Notes: generated by a model from the sequence alone, not told the origin. Positions 18,413-27,095 are shown, counted from the stretch's first letter. The stretch: 64,000 nt of DNA from Rhodobacteraceae bacterium EhC02 (GCA_001650895.1 LXYH01000045.1:186001-250000), one strand, 5' to 3'. Numbers and translations are program-made.

Positions 18413-18419
18413 ATGTCAA
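18391..18419 (-). promoter_or_regulatory. promoter of the GST-TRAP-aromatic operon
   Basis: Reading the minus strand, TTGACA (bases 18414-18419) is a consensus -35, followed by 17 bases and a -10-like TATGCA (18391-18396). It reads toward the GST gene about 75 bases away. No other promoter is evident as far as the ligase gene, so it may drive all eight minus-strand genes from the GST to the amidohydrolase. Confidence 0.5.
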
Positions 18420-18601
18420 TTTACGATACCTTATCTCCGATCACCCGAAAAGAACGTTTCGCGACCGGACACGGATCGGGATCGACAGCCATCAAAACCG
18501 ACCGCTTGGTTGACTTTGCGATCACAGGAGGGACCTGTCAATACCCAAGTCGATGCCGCGGCAATGGGCCATCCCTTGGTCGGCCGCGTTTGCGCATGGA
18601 A

Positions 18602-18627
18602 AAAGGGCCGGCTTTCACCGGCCCTTT
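18602..18627 (-). terminator. Rho-independent terminator of the pyrimidine ABC operon
   Basis: AAAGGGCCGG and CCGGCCCTTT form a perfect 10-bp stem around CTTTCA. On the minus strand the stem is followed by further Ts. It lies 23 bases after the stop of the substrate-binding protein gene and ends the minus-strand operon. Confidence 0.8.
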
Positions 18628-18650
18628 CACAAAGGAGCATCCGAAGAAGA

Positions 18651-19640
18651 TCAGTTCAGCGCCGCATCGCTGATCACATGGGTCCATGCGCCTTCGGGCT
18701 GCTTGGTGATCACAGGATCCGAACCCGCAGCAAGAAGTGTCGCGACGGTCCGCTCGTAATCTGCCGGGTCCAGCGCGCCATTCGACCCTGCGGTCAGCTT
18801 GGCCACCTCGCCCATCATCCGCTTCTGATGCGCTTCGGTCTGGGCACCGGTCTGGTCATTGTCCAGAACGATCATTGCCGCCTCGTCCGGGTTTTCCTCG
18901 GCGTATTTCCAACCCTTCATGGACGCACGCACGAAACGGGCCATCTTGTCGACGAAGGCCGGGTCGGACAGGTTTTCTTCCAGCACATAAAGACCATCCT
19001 CAAGCGTGGCGACGCCCTGATCCTCGTACTTGAAGGTCACCAGTTCCTCGGGCGTCACGCCCGCGTCGATCACCTGCCAGTACTCGTTATAGGTCATGGT
19101 CGAGATGCAGTCGGCCTGCCGCTGGATCAGCGGATCGACGTTGAAACCCTGCTTCAGGACCTCGACGCCGTTCTCGCCCTTGCCATCGGTGGAAATGCCC
19201 AACTGGCTCATCCAGCTCATGAAGGGGAACTCGTTGCCGAAGAACCAGACGCCCAGCGTGCGGTTCTTCAGATCGGCGGGGGTGGCAATCCCTGCATCTT
19301 TCCAGCAGGTCAGCATCATCCCCGAGGATTTGAAGGGCTGTGCGATGTTCACCATCGGCAGACCCTTTTCGCGCGCGGCCAGTGCGGCGGGCATCCATTC
19401 CACCGTCACATCAGCGCCACCACCGGCCAGAACCTGTGTCGGCGCAATATCGGGACCGCCCGGCAGGATGGTCACGTTCAGGTCTTCTTCTCCATAGAAG
19501 CCCTTGTCGAGCGCCACGTAGTAGCCTGCGAACTGGGCTTGCGTCACCCATTTCAGTTGCAGCGTCACATCATCTGCGGCCCATGCAGGAGCGCTGGCCA
19601 ACCCCATGGCAAGGACGGCTCCGGTCATCAATTTCCTCAT
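18651..19640 (-). CDS. ABC transporter substrate-binding protein, NMT1/ThiY-like
   Basis: The 329-residue periplasmic protein has a signal peptide (to about PAWA/ADDVT) and the NMT1/THI5 fold: LQLKWVTQAQFAGYYVALDKGFY matches the pyrimidine-precursor binding family (the stretch is interrupted after KGFY). A later FKYEDQGVATLEDGLYV block is also typical. Known relatives bind formyl-aminopyrimidine, hydroxymethylpyrimidine or riboflavin-like heterocycles. It shares an operon with dihydropyrimidinase and ureidopropionase homologues, so uracil/thymine, hydantoin or a related pyrimidine is the inferred ligand. AAGGAG precedes the ATG. Confidence 0.88.
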   Translation of the reverse strand: MRKLMTGAVLAMGLASAPAWAADDVTLQLKWVTQAQFAGYYVALDKGFYGEEDLNVTILPGGPDIAPTQVLAGGGADVTVEWMPAALAAREKGLPMVNIAQPFKSSGMMLTCWKDAGIATPADLKNRTLGVWFFGNEFPFMSWMSQLGISTDGKGENGVEVLKQGFNVDPLIQRQADCISTMTYNEYWQVIDAGVTPEELVTFKYEDQGVATLEDGLYVLEENLSDPAFVDKMARFVRASMKGWKYAEENPDEAAMIVLDNDQTGAQTEAHQKRMMGEVAKLTAGSNGALDPADYERTVATLLAAGSDPVITKQPEGAWTHVISDAALN

Positions 19641-19706
19641 GTTTCATACTCCTTGTTGAACTTTTGTTGTGCCCGGCCTCAACGGCTTCTTTTTTTGACG
19701 GCTTGT

Positions 19707-20552
19707 TTATCTGCGCTGGGACGGATGCCAGAAGGTCACCGCCCTTTCGATCCATACCACGATACCATAGAAGGCTGTCCCGGCGATGGCCGCGACAAAG
19801 ATTTCGGCCCAGACCAGATCGATCGACAGGCTGCCGACGCCGGTCGAGATGCGGAACCCCATTCCCCGTGTGGGCGAGCCGAAATATTCGGCGACGATCG
19901 CGCCGATCAGCGCCAGCGTGGTCGCGATCTTCAACCCGTTGAAAACGAAAGGCATCGCCGCAGGCAGGCGCAGCTTCAACAGCGTCTGCATGTAGCCCGC
20001 CGCATAGGTGCGCATCAGGTCGCGCTGCATGGTATCGGTCTCGCGCAGGCCCTGCACCGTGTTCACGAGGATCGGAAAGAAGACCATGACAACCACGACA
20101 GCCGCCTTGGATTGCCAGTCAAAGCCGAACCAGCTGACCAGGATGGGGGCGATGCCCACGATGGGAAGGGCCGCCACGAAATTGCCCACGGGCAGAAGGC
20201 CGCGTGTCAGGAAGGCCGATCTGTCGATCAGGATGGCCGTGACAAGGGCCGCCGCGCTGCCGATGGCAAAACCGGTCAGCGCCCCCTTGAGGACGGTCTG
20301 TCGGAAATCCTCCCACAACAGGTCGGTCGATGCCGCGAAGGTCTGCGCCACGGTCGAAGGGGCCGGCAGGATGACGGGCGACACGCCCAGACCGCGCACC
20401 AGCCCTTCCCACAGCACCAGCAACGTGATCCCGAAGATGACCGGCACCGCGATCCGCGCGGTGCGTTGACCGCCCCAGCGCGAATTGGCCAGCCAGGCGT
20501 TGAAGGCCCAGGCGCCAAGCCAGAAGACAAGGGCGATGACAAGCCAGGTCAT
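19707..20552 (-). CDS. ABC transporter permease (SsuC/ThiX-like)
   Basis: The 281-residue protein has six hydrophobic segments of the BPD-transport type. The EAA-like loop is DLMRTYAAGYMQTLLKLRLP near residue 175, followed by PFVFNGLKIATTLALIGAIVAEYFG. It forms the membrane channel of the heterocycle importer with the second permease, whose stop it overlaps by four bases. The two permeases suggest a heterodimeric channel. ATPase and binding protein flank them in the same operon. Confidence 0.9.
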   Translation of the reverse strand: MTWLVIALVFWLGAWAFNAWLANSRWGGQRTARIAVPVIFGITLLVLWEGLVRGLGVSPVILPAPSTVAQTFAASTDLLWEDFRQTVLKGALTGFAIGSAAALVTAILIDRSAFLTRGLLPVGNFVAALPIVGIAPILVSWFGFDWQSKAAVVVVMVFFPILVNTVQGLRETDTMQRDLMRTYAAGYMQTLLKLRLPAAMPFVFNGLKIATTLALIGAIVAEYFGSPTRGMGFRISTGVGSLSIDLVWAEIFVAAIAGTAFYGIVVWIERAVTFWHPSQRR

Positions 20553-21481
20553 GGCGCCATCCCCATGCGGCGCAGTGTGACGCGCTGCGCGATATCCAGC
20601 AGGGTAACAAGCACACCCGCCAGAACCGCCGCCGCCACAAGGGCCGCCCAGATCGCCAGCGGGGTGCCGAACTGATCCCCGATCAGGATGCGCGCGCCCA
20701 GCCCGCTGATGGCACCCGTCGGCAGTTCGCCCACGATGGTGCCCACCAGCGCCGCCGCGATCCCCACCTTCAGCGAGGTGAACAGATAAGGCACCGAGGC
20801 CGGAAGCCGCAGCTTCAGAAAGGCCTGAAAGCCCGAGGCGTTGTAAGTCTTGAGAAGGTCAAGCTGCGCATGGGCTGGCGAGCGCAGGCCCTTCACCATC
20901 CCCACCAGCACCGGGAAGTAACACAGATAGGCCGATATGATGGCCTTGGGCACGGCCCTGTCCTGAATGCCAAGCTGCGATGACACGACGATGATCATCG
21001 GGGCAAGCGCCACGATCGGGACCGTCTGGCTGATGATCGCCCAGGGCATCAAGCTCATGTTCACGACGCGCGAATAAACGATGGCGACCGCCCCCAGGAT
21101 GCCCAGCGCCGTGCCCAGCGCAAAGCCCCAAAGCGTGGATTGCAGGGTGATCCAGCCATGATAGATCAGCGAACGTTTCGACATCGCCCGCCCGTTCAGG
21201 GCCATCTCGCCCGTGGTGCTCCACAGTTCGGTGGCAACCTGCCCCGGTGTGGGCAGGCGCGGCCGCTCCATCGCGTAGGTCTGCCCGATCTGCGCGGAAT
21301 TGCGCAGCATCAGCGACCAGACCGATACCTCCTGGCGTTCCAGGGCCGTCTCGGGTTGCAGGACCGCGCCGGCGCGCTGCGCCTGGTCCAGCGCGACACG
21401 GATATTCATGGGGGCCACGGCCACATACCAGATCGCGAGGATCGCGATCAGAACCGTCAGGACCGGCAAGGCATTTCTCAT
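20549..21481 (-). CDS. ABC transporter permease (SsuC/ThiX-like), second subunit
   Basis: The 310-residue permease has an N-terminal membrane anchor, a periplasmic stretch of about 80 residues and then five or six membrane segments. Its cytoplasmic EAA loop reads LLKTYNASGFQAFLKLRLPA, and it ends in PTGAISGLGARIL and a final helix. It is longer at the N-terminus than its neighbour. It pairs with the 281-residue permease downstream, with ATGA coupling, to form the transport channel. Confidence 0.9.
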   Translation of the reverse strand: MRNALPVLTVLIAILAIWYVAVAPMNIRVALDQAQRAGAVLQPETALERQEVSVWSLMLRNSAQIGQTYAMERPRLPTPGQVATELWSTTGEMALNGRAMSKRSLIYHGWITLQSTLWGFALGTALGILGAVAIVYSRVVNMSLMPWAIISQTVPIVALAPMIIVVSSQLGIQDRAVPKAIISAYLCYFPVLVGMVKGLRSPAHAQLDLLKTYNASGFQAFLKLRLPASVPYLFTSLKVGIAAALVGTIVGELPTGAISGLGARILIGDQFGTPLAIWAALVAAAVLAGVLVTLLDIAQRVTLRRMGMAP

Positions 21482-21517
21482 GCAAGCCTCCCGTTGCGAC
21501 GCGAAAGGCGCTCAGGC

Positions 21518-22318
21518 TCAATCATCATAGGCATGTCCCGCGCGCAGGCCCTCGCGAACGCGATGTGCAATCTCAAGAAATTCCGGCGTATCGCGGATCT
21601 CCAGCGGGCGCACCCTTGGCAGCGGACTGTCGATCACATCGGTGATCCGGCCAGGCCGCGGCGACATCACGACGATCTTGGTCGACAGATAGACCGCCTC
21701 GGGGATCGAATGGGTCACGAAGCAGATCGTCTTGTCGGTCCGATCCCAGAGCTTCAGAAGCTGCTCGTTCAGGTGATCGCGCACAATCTCGTCCAGCGCG
21801 CCGAAAGGCTCGTCCATCAGCAGGATATCGGCATCAAATGCCAGCGCCCGTGCGATGCTGGCGCGCTGCTGCATGCCGCCCGACAGCTGCCAGGGATATT
21901 TCTTCTCGAATCCGCCCAGCTCCACCAGGTCAAGAACGCGCGCGACGCGTGCATCCTGATCGGCCCGGTCATATCCCATGATCTCCAGCGGCAGGCGGAT
22001 ATTGCCCCCGATCGTGCGCCAGGGGTAAAGCCCGGCCGCCTGAAAGACATAGCCATAGGCGCGCGCCTTGCGTGCCGCTTCGGGCGAGGTGCCGTTGACC
22101 GTGATCTGCCCCGCCGTCGGCTGCTCCAGATCCGCCATCACCCGCAGGAATGTCGTCTTGCCGCAGCCAGAGGGGCCGATGAAGCTGACGAAATCCCCCT
22201 TGCCGATGTCGAGGGACACATCGCGCAAGGCATGCACCGGCCCGTCGCCGGTCTGAAAGGTCAGATCAAGCCCCTTGGCACTTATCACGGGGGCGTTGAT
22301 CGCGGGTTGGATGGTCAC
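21518..22318 (-). CDS. ABC transporter ATP-binding protein (SsuB/TauB-like)
   Basis: This 266-residue ATPase has a Walker A GPSGCGKTT at about residues 48-56, the signature LSGGMQQR, Walker B ILLMDEPFGALD and the H-loop FVTHSIPEA. It powers the two SsuC-like permeases downstream. A GTG start at 22318 is chosen because AGGAG lies 9 bases upstream; a longer in-frame ATG at 22396 adds 26 unconserved residues. The group corresponds to nitrate/taurine/pyrimidine-precursor importers. Confidence 0.9.
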   Translation of the reverse strand: MTIQPAINAPVISAKGLDLTFQTGDGPVHALRDVSLDIGKGDFVSFIGPSGCGKTTFLRVMADLEQPTAGQITVNGTSPEAARKARAYGYVFQAAGLYPWRTIGGNIRLPLEIMGYDRADQDARVARVLDLVELGGFEKKYPWQLSGGMQQRASIARALAFDADILLMDEPFGALDEIVRDHLNEQLLKLWDRTDKTICFVTHSIPEAVYLSTKIVVMSPRPGRITDVIDSPLPRVRPLEIRDTPEFLEIAHRVREGLRAGHAYDD

Positions 22319-22411
22319 GTCTGTCTTCTCCTGCTGGCAGCAGTATTGGGTGGCGGCAAGGTCCCGGATCAAGTCCGAACCCCCGTTGGTCCGCATGAAA
22401 TCCGGTGTGGA

Positions 22412-23872
22412 TCAGATCCCTGCCGGAATATTCAGCGGATCGCGCCTGATCATCTTGGGCGCTGTCAGCTCCTTCCACTTGCTCAGCGCGACATTGGCCG
22501 AAGGGAATGCGGGGCGCGGCACGAAACGGCCGCGTCCGGGTTGCGGCTGGCTGTTCTGCCCCCAGGCCCAGATCACCTCGCCCCGGCTGAGGGTATAGCG
22601 GGACTGCGCCTTCACCTCGAAACCCTCGAAGACGTTGTAATCCAGAACCGAATGGTGGTTCGAGGCGCTGATCGTCTTGCTGATCTTGGGGTCCCAGACC
22701 ACGATATCGGCATCCGCCCCTTCGACGATCGCCCCCTTCTTGGGATAGATGTTCAGGATCTTGGCGACATTGGTGCTGGTGGCCGCGACGAATTCGTTGG
22801 GCGTCAGGCGTCCGGTTTCGACCCCTTCTGTCCAAAGCACGGCCAGACGCTCCTCCAGACCGTTCGACCCGTTCGGGATGATGCGGAAATCATGCCTACC
22901 CGCGCGCTTCTGTTCGGTGCTGAAGGCGGCGTGATCGGTGGCGACAACCTGCAAGGACCCGGCCTGCAACCCGGCCCAGAGGCTGTCCTGATGCGCCTTG
23001 TTGCGGAATGGGGGCGACATCACGCGCCGCGCGGCATGGTCCCAGTCGGTGTTGAAATACTCGCTCTCGTCCAGCGTCAGGAACTGGATCAGCGGCTCGC
23101 CGTAAACGCGCATCCCCTTCTGGCGCGCGCGCCGGATCGCCTCATGCGCCTGCTCGCAGGAGACATGCACGATATAAAGCGGCACGCCCGCCGCATCGGC
23201 GATGGTGATCGCGCGGTTCGCGGCCTCGCCCTCGAATTCAGGCGGGCGCGAATAGGCGTGACCCTCCGGCCCGGTGATCCCCTGGTCAAAGTATTTCTGC
23301 TGCATCTCTGCGACCAGGTCGCCATTCTCGGCATGCACCATCGGCAGCGCGCCCAGTTCCGCGCAGCGCTTGAACGAGGCGAACATCTCGTCGTCCTCGA
23401 TCATCAGCGCGCCCTTGTAGGCCATGAAATGCTTGAAGCTGTTGACCCCCATGTCGACCGCGTCCTTCATCTCGTTGAAGACGCTCTCGTTCCAGCCGGT
23501 GATCGCCATGTGATAGCCCACGTCGGAACAGATCTGCGGCGCGCTCTTGCGGTGCCATTCGTTGATCGCGTTCCTGATGCTGCCATCCGCGCCGGGCAGG
23601 CAGAAATCCACCACCATCGTGGTGCCGCCCACGGCTGCGGCCCAAGTGCCGCTCTCGAAGGTTTCGGCCGCCGTGGTGCCCATGAAAGGCATTTCAAGAT
23701 GCGTATGCGGGTCGATCCCGCCGGGGATGACATAAGCGCCTTCCGCGTCGATATACGTGTCGCCCGTCAGGTTCTCGCCGATCTGCTTGATGGTTTCACC
23801 CTCGATCAGCACATCGGCCTTCCAGGTGCGGTCCGCCGTGCAGACCATGCCGCCCTTGATCACCTTGGTCAT
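22412..23872 (-). CDS. hydA: dihydropyrimidinase
   Basis: The 486-residue cyclic amidohydrolase has the binuclear zinc site of dihydropyrimidinases: PHTHLEMPF near residue 58, the carboxylated lysine region FKHFMAYKG, HAENGD, YIVHVSCEQA and the Asp in VATDHAAFS. It opens dihydrouracil or dihydrothymine to N-carbamoyl-beta-alanine derivatives, the second step of reductive pyrimidine catabolism. The start at 23872 (MTKVIKGG) matches the family; the longer frame upstream is unconserved. The hydrolase for the next step is encoded directly upstream. Confidence 0.95.
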   Translation of the reverse strand: MTKVIKGGMVCTADRTWKADVLIEGETIKQIGENLTGDTYIDAEGAYVIPGGIDPHTHLEMPFMGTTAAETFESGTWAAAVGGTTMVVDFCLPGADGSIRNAINEWHRKSAPQICSDVGYHMAITGWNESVFNEMKDAVDMGVNSFKHFMAYKGALMIEDDEMFASFKRCAELGALPMVHAENGDLVAEMQQKYFDQGITGPEGHAYSRPPEFEGEAANRAITIADAAGVPLYIVHVSCEQAHEAIRRARQKGMRVYGEPLIQFLTLDESEYFNTDWDHAARRVMSPPFRNKAHQDSLWAGLQAGSLQVVATDHAAFSTEQKRAGRHDFRIIPNGSNGLEERLAVLWTEGVETGRLTPNEFVAATSTNVAKILNIYPKKGAIVEGADADIVVWDPKISKTISASNHHSVLDYNVFEGFEVKAQSRYTLSRGEVIWAWGQNSQPQPGRGRFVPRPAFPSANVALSKWKELTAPKMIRRDPLNIPAGI

Positions 23873-23910
23873 CTCAACCCTCCTTGTCGCGCGAAACCAG
23901 GCTCCGTGGC

Positions 23911-23938
23911 CCCCGTTTCTTCTTGCTTCAAATATCCC
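23911..23938 (-). repeat. dispersed extragenic element, copy 2
   Basis: On the minus strand this reads GATATTTGAAGCAAGAAGAA between G-runs, differing by one base in the core from the copy at 9325-9353. It stands between the stop of hyuC and the start of hydA, directly after a GC-rich hairpin, mirroring the layout of copy 1. Confidence 0.65.
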
Positions 23939-23940
23939 GG

Positions 23941-23965
23941 GGGTCCGGGGGTTGGCCCCCGGCCC
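23941..23965 (-). terminator. GC-rich hairpin after hyuC
   Basis: CCGGGGG and CCCCCGG form a 7-bp stem with a TTGG loop, extended by three further G-C pairs past a bulged T. It lies about 11 bases beyond the hyuC stop on the minus strand and is followed by the extragenic repeat, not by a T-run. It may attenuate or process the hyuC-hydA transcript. Confidence 0.45.
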
Positions 23966-23975
23966 TGTCCTTTCG

Positions 23976-25226
23976 TCACTCGGCGATGCCCGCCGTCTCG
24001 ACCACCGCGTGCAGCAGAACGTCGCAACCGGCGCGGGCCCAGTCCTTGGTGATCTCTTCGGCCTCGTTATGGCTAAGGCCATCGACACAGGGCGTCATGA
24101 TCATCGCCGTCGGCGCGACCCGGTTGATCCAGCAGGCATCGTGCCCCGCGCCCGAAATCACGTCCATATGGCTGTAGCCCAGCGTTTCGCAGGCCTTGCG
24201 TATCGCGGTCACGCAGCCCTCGTCAAAGGCGGGCGGATCAAAGGCGCCCACCACCTCGGCCTCGAAGGCGCAACCCAGCGCCTCGCAAATCCCCGGCGCT
24301 TTCTCGTGCAGCTCGGCCACCATCGCCTCCAGCGTGTCCAGCACATGACTGCGGAAATCGACCGTGAAGACAACCTTCTCGGGGATCACGTTCCGGCTGT
24401 TGGGATAGACGTCGATATGCCCGATCGCGCCCACGGCGGCGGGCTGATGCTTCATCGCGATCTCATGCACCAGTTCGGTGACCTGTGCCAGTCCGCGCCC
24501 CGCGTTGCGGCGCATCTTCATCGGCGTTGATCCGGTGTGCTGGCCCTTGCCCGTCACCGTGCATTGCACCCAGCGCAGGCCTTGCCCATGGGTGACGACA
24601 CCCACATCCTTGGCTTCCGCCTCCAGGATGGGACCCTGTTCGATATGCAGCTCGTAATAGGCATGCATCTTGCGCGCGCCCACAGGCTCGTCGCCTTCCC
24701 AGCCGATCCGCTTCAACTCGTCGCCAAAGCGCTTGCCCTTGGCATCGACACGGTCCTTGGCCCAATCCTCTTCCAGCACGCCCGCGAAGACGCCGGATGA
24801 CAGCATGGCGGGGGCAAAGCGCGTGCCTTCCTCGTTGGTCCAGTTCACGGCCACGATGGGATGGCGGGTGCGGATGCTTAGATCGTTCAGCGTGCGGATC
24901 ACCTCCAGCCCGCCCAGAACACCCAGCACCCCGTCGTATTTGCCGCCCGTCGGCTGCGTATCCAGATGCGATCCGACATAGACCGGCAGCGCGTCGGGGT
25001 CCGTGCCTTCGCGCCGGGCGAACATGTTGCCCATCGTGTCCAGACCCATGGTGCAGCCCGCCTCCTCGCACCAGCGCTGGAACAGGGCGCGGCCTTCGGC
25101 ATCCTCGTCCGTCAGGGTCTGGCGGTTGTTGCCACCCGCGATCCCGGGGCCGATCGTGGCCATCTCCATCAGACTGTCCCACAGCCGGTCCGGGTTGATC
25201 TTGAGGTTTTCACCGGGTGCAGCCAT
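23976..25226 (-). CDS. hyuC: Zn-dependent hydrolase, N-carbamoyl-beta-alanine amidohydrolase-like
   Basis: The 416-residue M20-family amidase has GSHLDTQPTGGKYDG near residue 85 for the first metal ligands, NEEGTRFAPAM for the catalytic glutamate, and GAGHDACWI plus GLSHNEAE for the later ligands. It should hydrolyse N-carbamoyl-beta-alanine or its methyl derivative to the beta-amino acid, CO2 and ammonia, the third step after PreTA and HydA. It heads the minus-strand operon and is divergent from rutR, with a RutR-type operator between them. Confidence 0.92.
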   Translation of the reverse strand: MAAPGENLKINPDRLWDSLMEMATIGPGIAGGNNRQTLTDEDAEGRALFQRWCEEAGCTMGLDTMGNMFARREGTDPDALPVYVGSHLDTQPTGGKYDGVLGVLGGLEVIRTLNDLSIRTRHPIVAVNWTNEEGTRFAPAMLSSGVFAGVLEEDWAKDRVDAKGKRFGDELKRIGWEGDEPVGARKMHAYYELHIEQGPILEAEAKDVGVVTHGQGLRWVQCTVTGKGQHTGSTPMKMRRNAGRGLAQVTELVHEIAMKHQPAAVGAIGHIDVYPNSRNVIPEKVVFTVDFRSHVLDTLEAMVAELHEKAPGICEALGCAFEAEVVGAFDPPAFDEGCVTAIRKACETLGYSHMDVISGAGHDACWINRVAPTAMIMTPCVDGLSHNEAEEITKDWARAGCDVLLHAVVETAGIAE

Positions 25227-25333
25227 CGTATTCTTTCCCTGTCTTGACCGTCATGGACGCCGTGTCAGCACATTCAGGCGTCGCCTTGCAGGCCGCCATC
25301 AGCAATGTCGAAGGACTTGCGCCTTGTCGCTTT

Positions 25334-25349
25334 TTTACCAATTGGTAAA
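25334..25349. promoter_or_regulatory. RutR-type operator, hyuC/rutR divergent region
   Basis: TTTACCAATTGGTAAA is a perfect 16-bp palindrome. It matches the known RutR operator TTGACCANNTGGTCAA at all but one position per half. It lies centrally, about 108 bp from the start of hyuC and 110 bp from rutR, so one site could control both. A near copy stands before preT at 31020-31035. Confidence 0.8.
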
Positions 25350-25458
25350 TTGACGATTGCAACCTGCGTCACCTGTGTCAAGATTTGTCTTGAACCGCCG
25401 GTCTGGACGCAAGGGGGCACATCCGCTAGCGATGAATTTCGCAGCAGAGAGGGGGCTG

Positions 25459-26103
25459 ATGAAAGACGCAGGAAAGAGTGGCGGACCCTTGCGCGCGCAG
25501 CCTGCCGTCAAGCGCAGCCGCATCCAGACGCGCAATCGCAAGCGGATTCTGGACGCCGCGCTCGAGGTGTTTTCCGCCCATGGGTTTCGCGGGGCGACGC
25601 TGGACCAGATCGCGGCCGAGGCGGGGCTGTCCAAGCCCAATATCCTCTATTACTTCGACGGCAAGGAAGCGATCCATGTCACGCTGCTGAACCAGCTAAT
25701 GGAGACCTGGCTTGACCCGCTGGAGCAGATGAACCCGGAGGGCGAGCCGCTGGAAGAGATCATCGCCTATGTGCAACGAAAGCTGGATATGGCGCAGGCC
25801 TATCCGCGCGAGAGCCGGCTGTTTGCAAACGAGATCCTGCAGGGCGCGCCCCGGATGGGCCCGCACCTGGAGAAGCGGCTGAAACCGCTGGTGGACCAGA
25901 AGGCCACGCTGATCGCTGGCTGGGCGGCGGCGGGGCGGATCGCGCCGGTCGATCCCCGGCACCTGATCTTTTCGATCTGGGCGACCACCCAGCACTATGC
26001 GGATTTCGAGGCCCAGGTGAACGTGTTGATGCCTGAAGGCGGGGTGTTCCCCGGCGCGGCCACCTATCTCGAGACGATGTTCCGCCGGATGCTCAAGGTC
26101 TGA
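25459..26103 (+). CDS. rutR: TetR-family regulator of pyrimidine catabolism, RutR-like
   Basis: The 214-residue protein has a TetR helix-turn-helix (TLDQIAAEAGLSKPNILYYF, about residues 38-57) and RutR-like features downstream: GKEAIHVTLLNQLMETWLDPL and IWATTQHYADFEAQV. RutR represses pyrimidine-degradation genes and is released by uracil or thymine. The start at 25459 follows AGAGAGGGGG; in-frame ATGs at 25357 and 25432 lack such a site. It is divergent from hyuC, with a matching operator between. Confidence 0.9.
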   Translation: MKDAGKSGGPLRAQPAVKRSRIQTRNRKRILDAALEVFSAHGFRGATLDQIAAEAGLSKPNILYYFDGKEAIHVTLLNQLMETWLDPLEQMNPEGEPLEEIIAYVQRKLDMAQAYPRESRLFANEILQGAPRMGPHLEKRLKPLVDQKATLIAGWAAAGRIAPVDPRHLIFSIWATTQHYADFEAQVNVLMPEGGVFPGAATYLETMFRRMLKV

Positions 26104-26112
26104 TCCAAGGAG

Positions 26113-26129
26113 TGTCCCATGATGGGACA
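26113..26129 (+). terminator. palindrome after rutR
   Basis: TGTCCCAT and ATGGGACA flank a single G, 10 bases after the rutR stop, and AATTTT follows. It may be a weak terminator for rutR. It also marks the left boundary of the AT-rich DUF5131-TcmP segment, so an integration scar is another reading. Confidence 0.4.
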
Positions 26130-26327
26130 ATTTTCGAGACCAATCATTTCAACGGGTTGGCCGTGAGCGTTAACCAAATCTTAAGATTTCGGTATGCAAT
26201 ATGGCATTGCGTGTTGAAGCTTAAATCATTCGGAAAGCTTTCAGTGGGGACTGCTATCAGGGGAAGTTTGTTCCCGACTTGACAGTTGTGATGTAGAGTA
26301 AGCGCAAAGAAAAAAAGAACGAGCAGC

Positions 26328-27086
26328 ATGGCACAGAAATCTGAAATCGAATGGACTGATGCAACGTGGAATCCCGTTACGGGATGCACGAAAGTCGGTC
26401 CAGGTTGCGACCATTGCTATGCAGAACGATTTGCTGAGCGCTGGCGCGGAACCCAAGGGCATCCATACGAGCAGGGGTTCGATATGCGCCTCTGGCCCTC
26501 GCGCCTTGGCCAGCCCGCGCTCTGGAGAAAACCACGCATGATTTTCGTCAACTCGATGAGTGATCTGTTCCACAAGGACATTCCGCGTGAGTTTATTGAT
26601 CGAGTGTTCGACACAATGGAAGCGGCCCCTTGGCATGTCTATCAGGTGCTCACAAAGCGCTCGTCGCTAATGCGAAACTATGTGCGGCAGCGCTACGATG
26701 ACAATCGCGTGCCATCTCACATCTGGCTCGGCGTTTCGGTCGAGGACTCGGCACACAAAGGGCGGATTGAACATCTGCGTCAGATCAATTCGGAAGCGCG
26801 TTTCATCTCTTTTGAACCGCTCCTAGGCCCCATTGGTGAGATAGACCTAACTGGGATCGCCTGGGCGATTGTCGGGGGCGAGAGTGGGCCCGGTGCGCGA
26901 CCGATGGAAGCTGCATGGGCGACCGAATTGCGTATAGCTTGTGAGCGCTATGGTGTGGCTTTCTTCTTCAAGCAATGGGGAGGGGCGCGTCCGAAGTCCG
27001 GCGGTCGTTTACTCGAAGGCGAAGAATGGAACGGTTTCCCTTGGCGGATTGTGCCAAAAGCGATCATTAACGAGTTAAGGCAATAA
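26328..27086 (+). CDS. DUF5131 (phage Gp37/Gp68) family 'three-Cys-motif' protein
   Basis: The 252-residue protein has the family's hallmark cluster Cys20-x6-Cys27-x2-Cys30-Tyr (GC..GPGCDHCYA). Conserved blocks follow: IFVNSMSDLFH, VLTKR, LGVSVED, SFEPLLGP, GGESGPGARP and FFKQWGG. The cysteine spacing and the beta-strand/loop pattern resemble a radical-SAM or metal-binding TIM barrel, but no function is established to my knowledge. It lies 10 bases upstream of tcmP, its known genomic partner. Its base composition is lower in G+C than the flanking pyrimidine genes, which suggests transfer. Confidence 0.85.
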   Translation: MAQKSEIEWTDATWNPVTGCTKVGPGCDHCYAERFAERWRGTQGHPYEQGFDMRLWPSRLGQPALWRKPRMIFVNSMSDLFHKDIPREFIDRVFDTMEAAPWHVYQVLTKRSSLMRNYVRQRYDDNRVPSHIWLGVSVEDSAHKGRIEHLRQINSEARFISFEPLLGPIGEIDLTGIAWAIVGGESGPGARPMEAAWATELRIACERYGVAFFFKQWGGARPKSGGRLLEGEEWNGFPWRIVPKAIINELRQ

Positions 27087-27095
27087 AAGGCGATT

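Larger units (their letters stand above)
18317..18650. other. intergenic region, 334 bp
   Basis: No convincing coding sequence is visible. The left part (18380-18420) is AT-rich and holds the minus-strand promoter and palindrome described separately; the right end (18602-18627) holds the terminator of the neighbouring ABC operon. The stretch from about 18430 to 18600 shows no feature I can support. Confidence 0.6.

Noticed and set aside
18390-20675. 761-codon open frame on the + strand over the ABC operon
   Set aside because: It covers a terminator, a binding protein gene and a permease gene on the other strand and has no coding signature.
21140-24052. 970-codon open frame on the + strand across the ABC and hydA genes
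   Set aside because: It is antisense to a recognisable permease, ATPase and dihydropyrimidinase; its translation is rich in Arg/His/Gly and matches nothing.
26279-26307. TTGACA before the DUF5131 gene as a full promoter
   Set aside because: A good -35 hexamer is present at 26279-26284, but no acceptable -10 lies at 16-18 bases, so I did not call a promoter.
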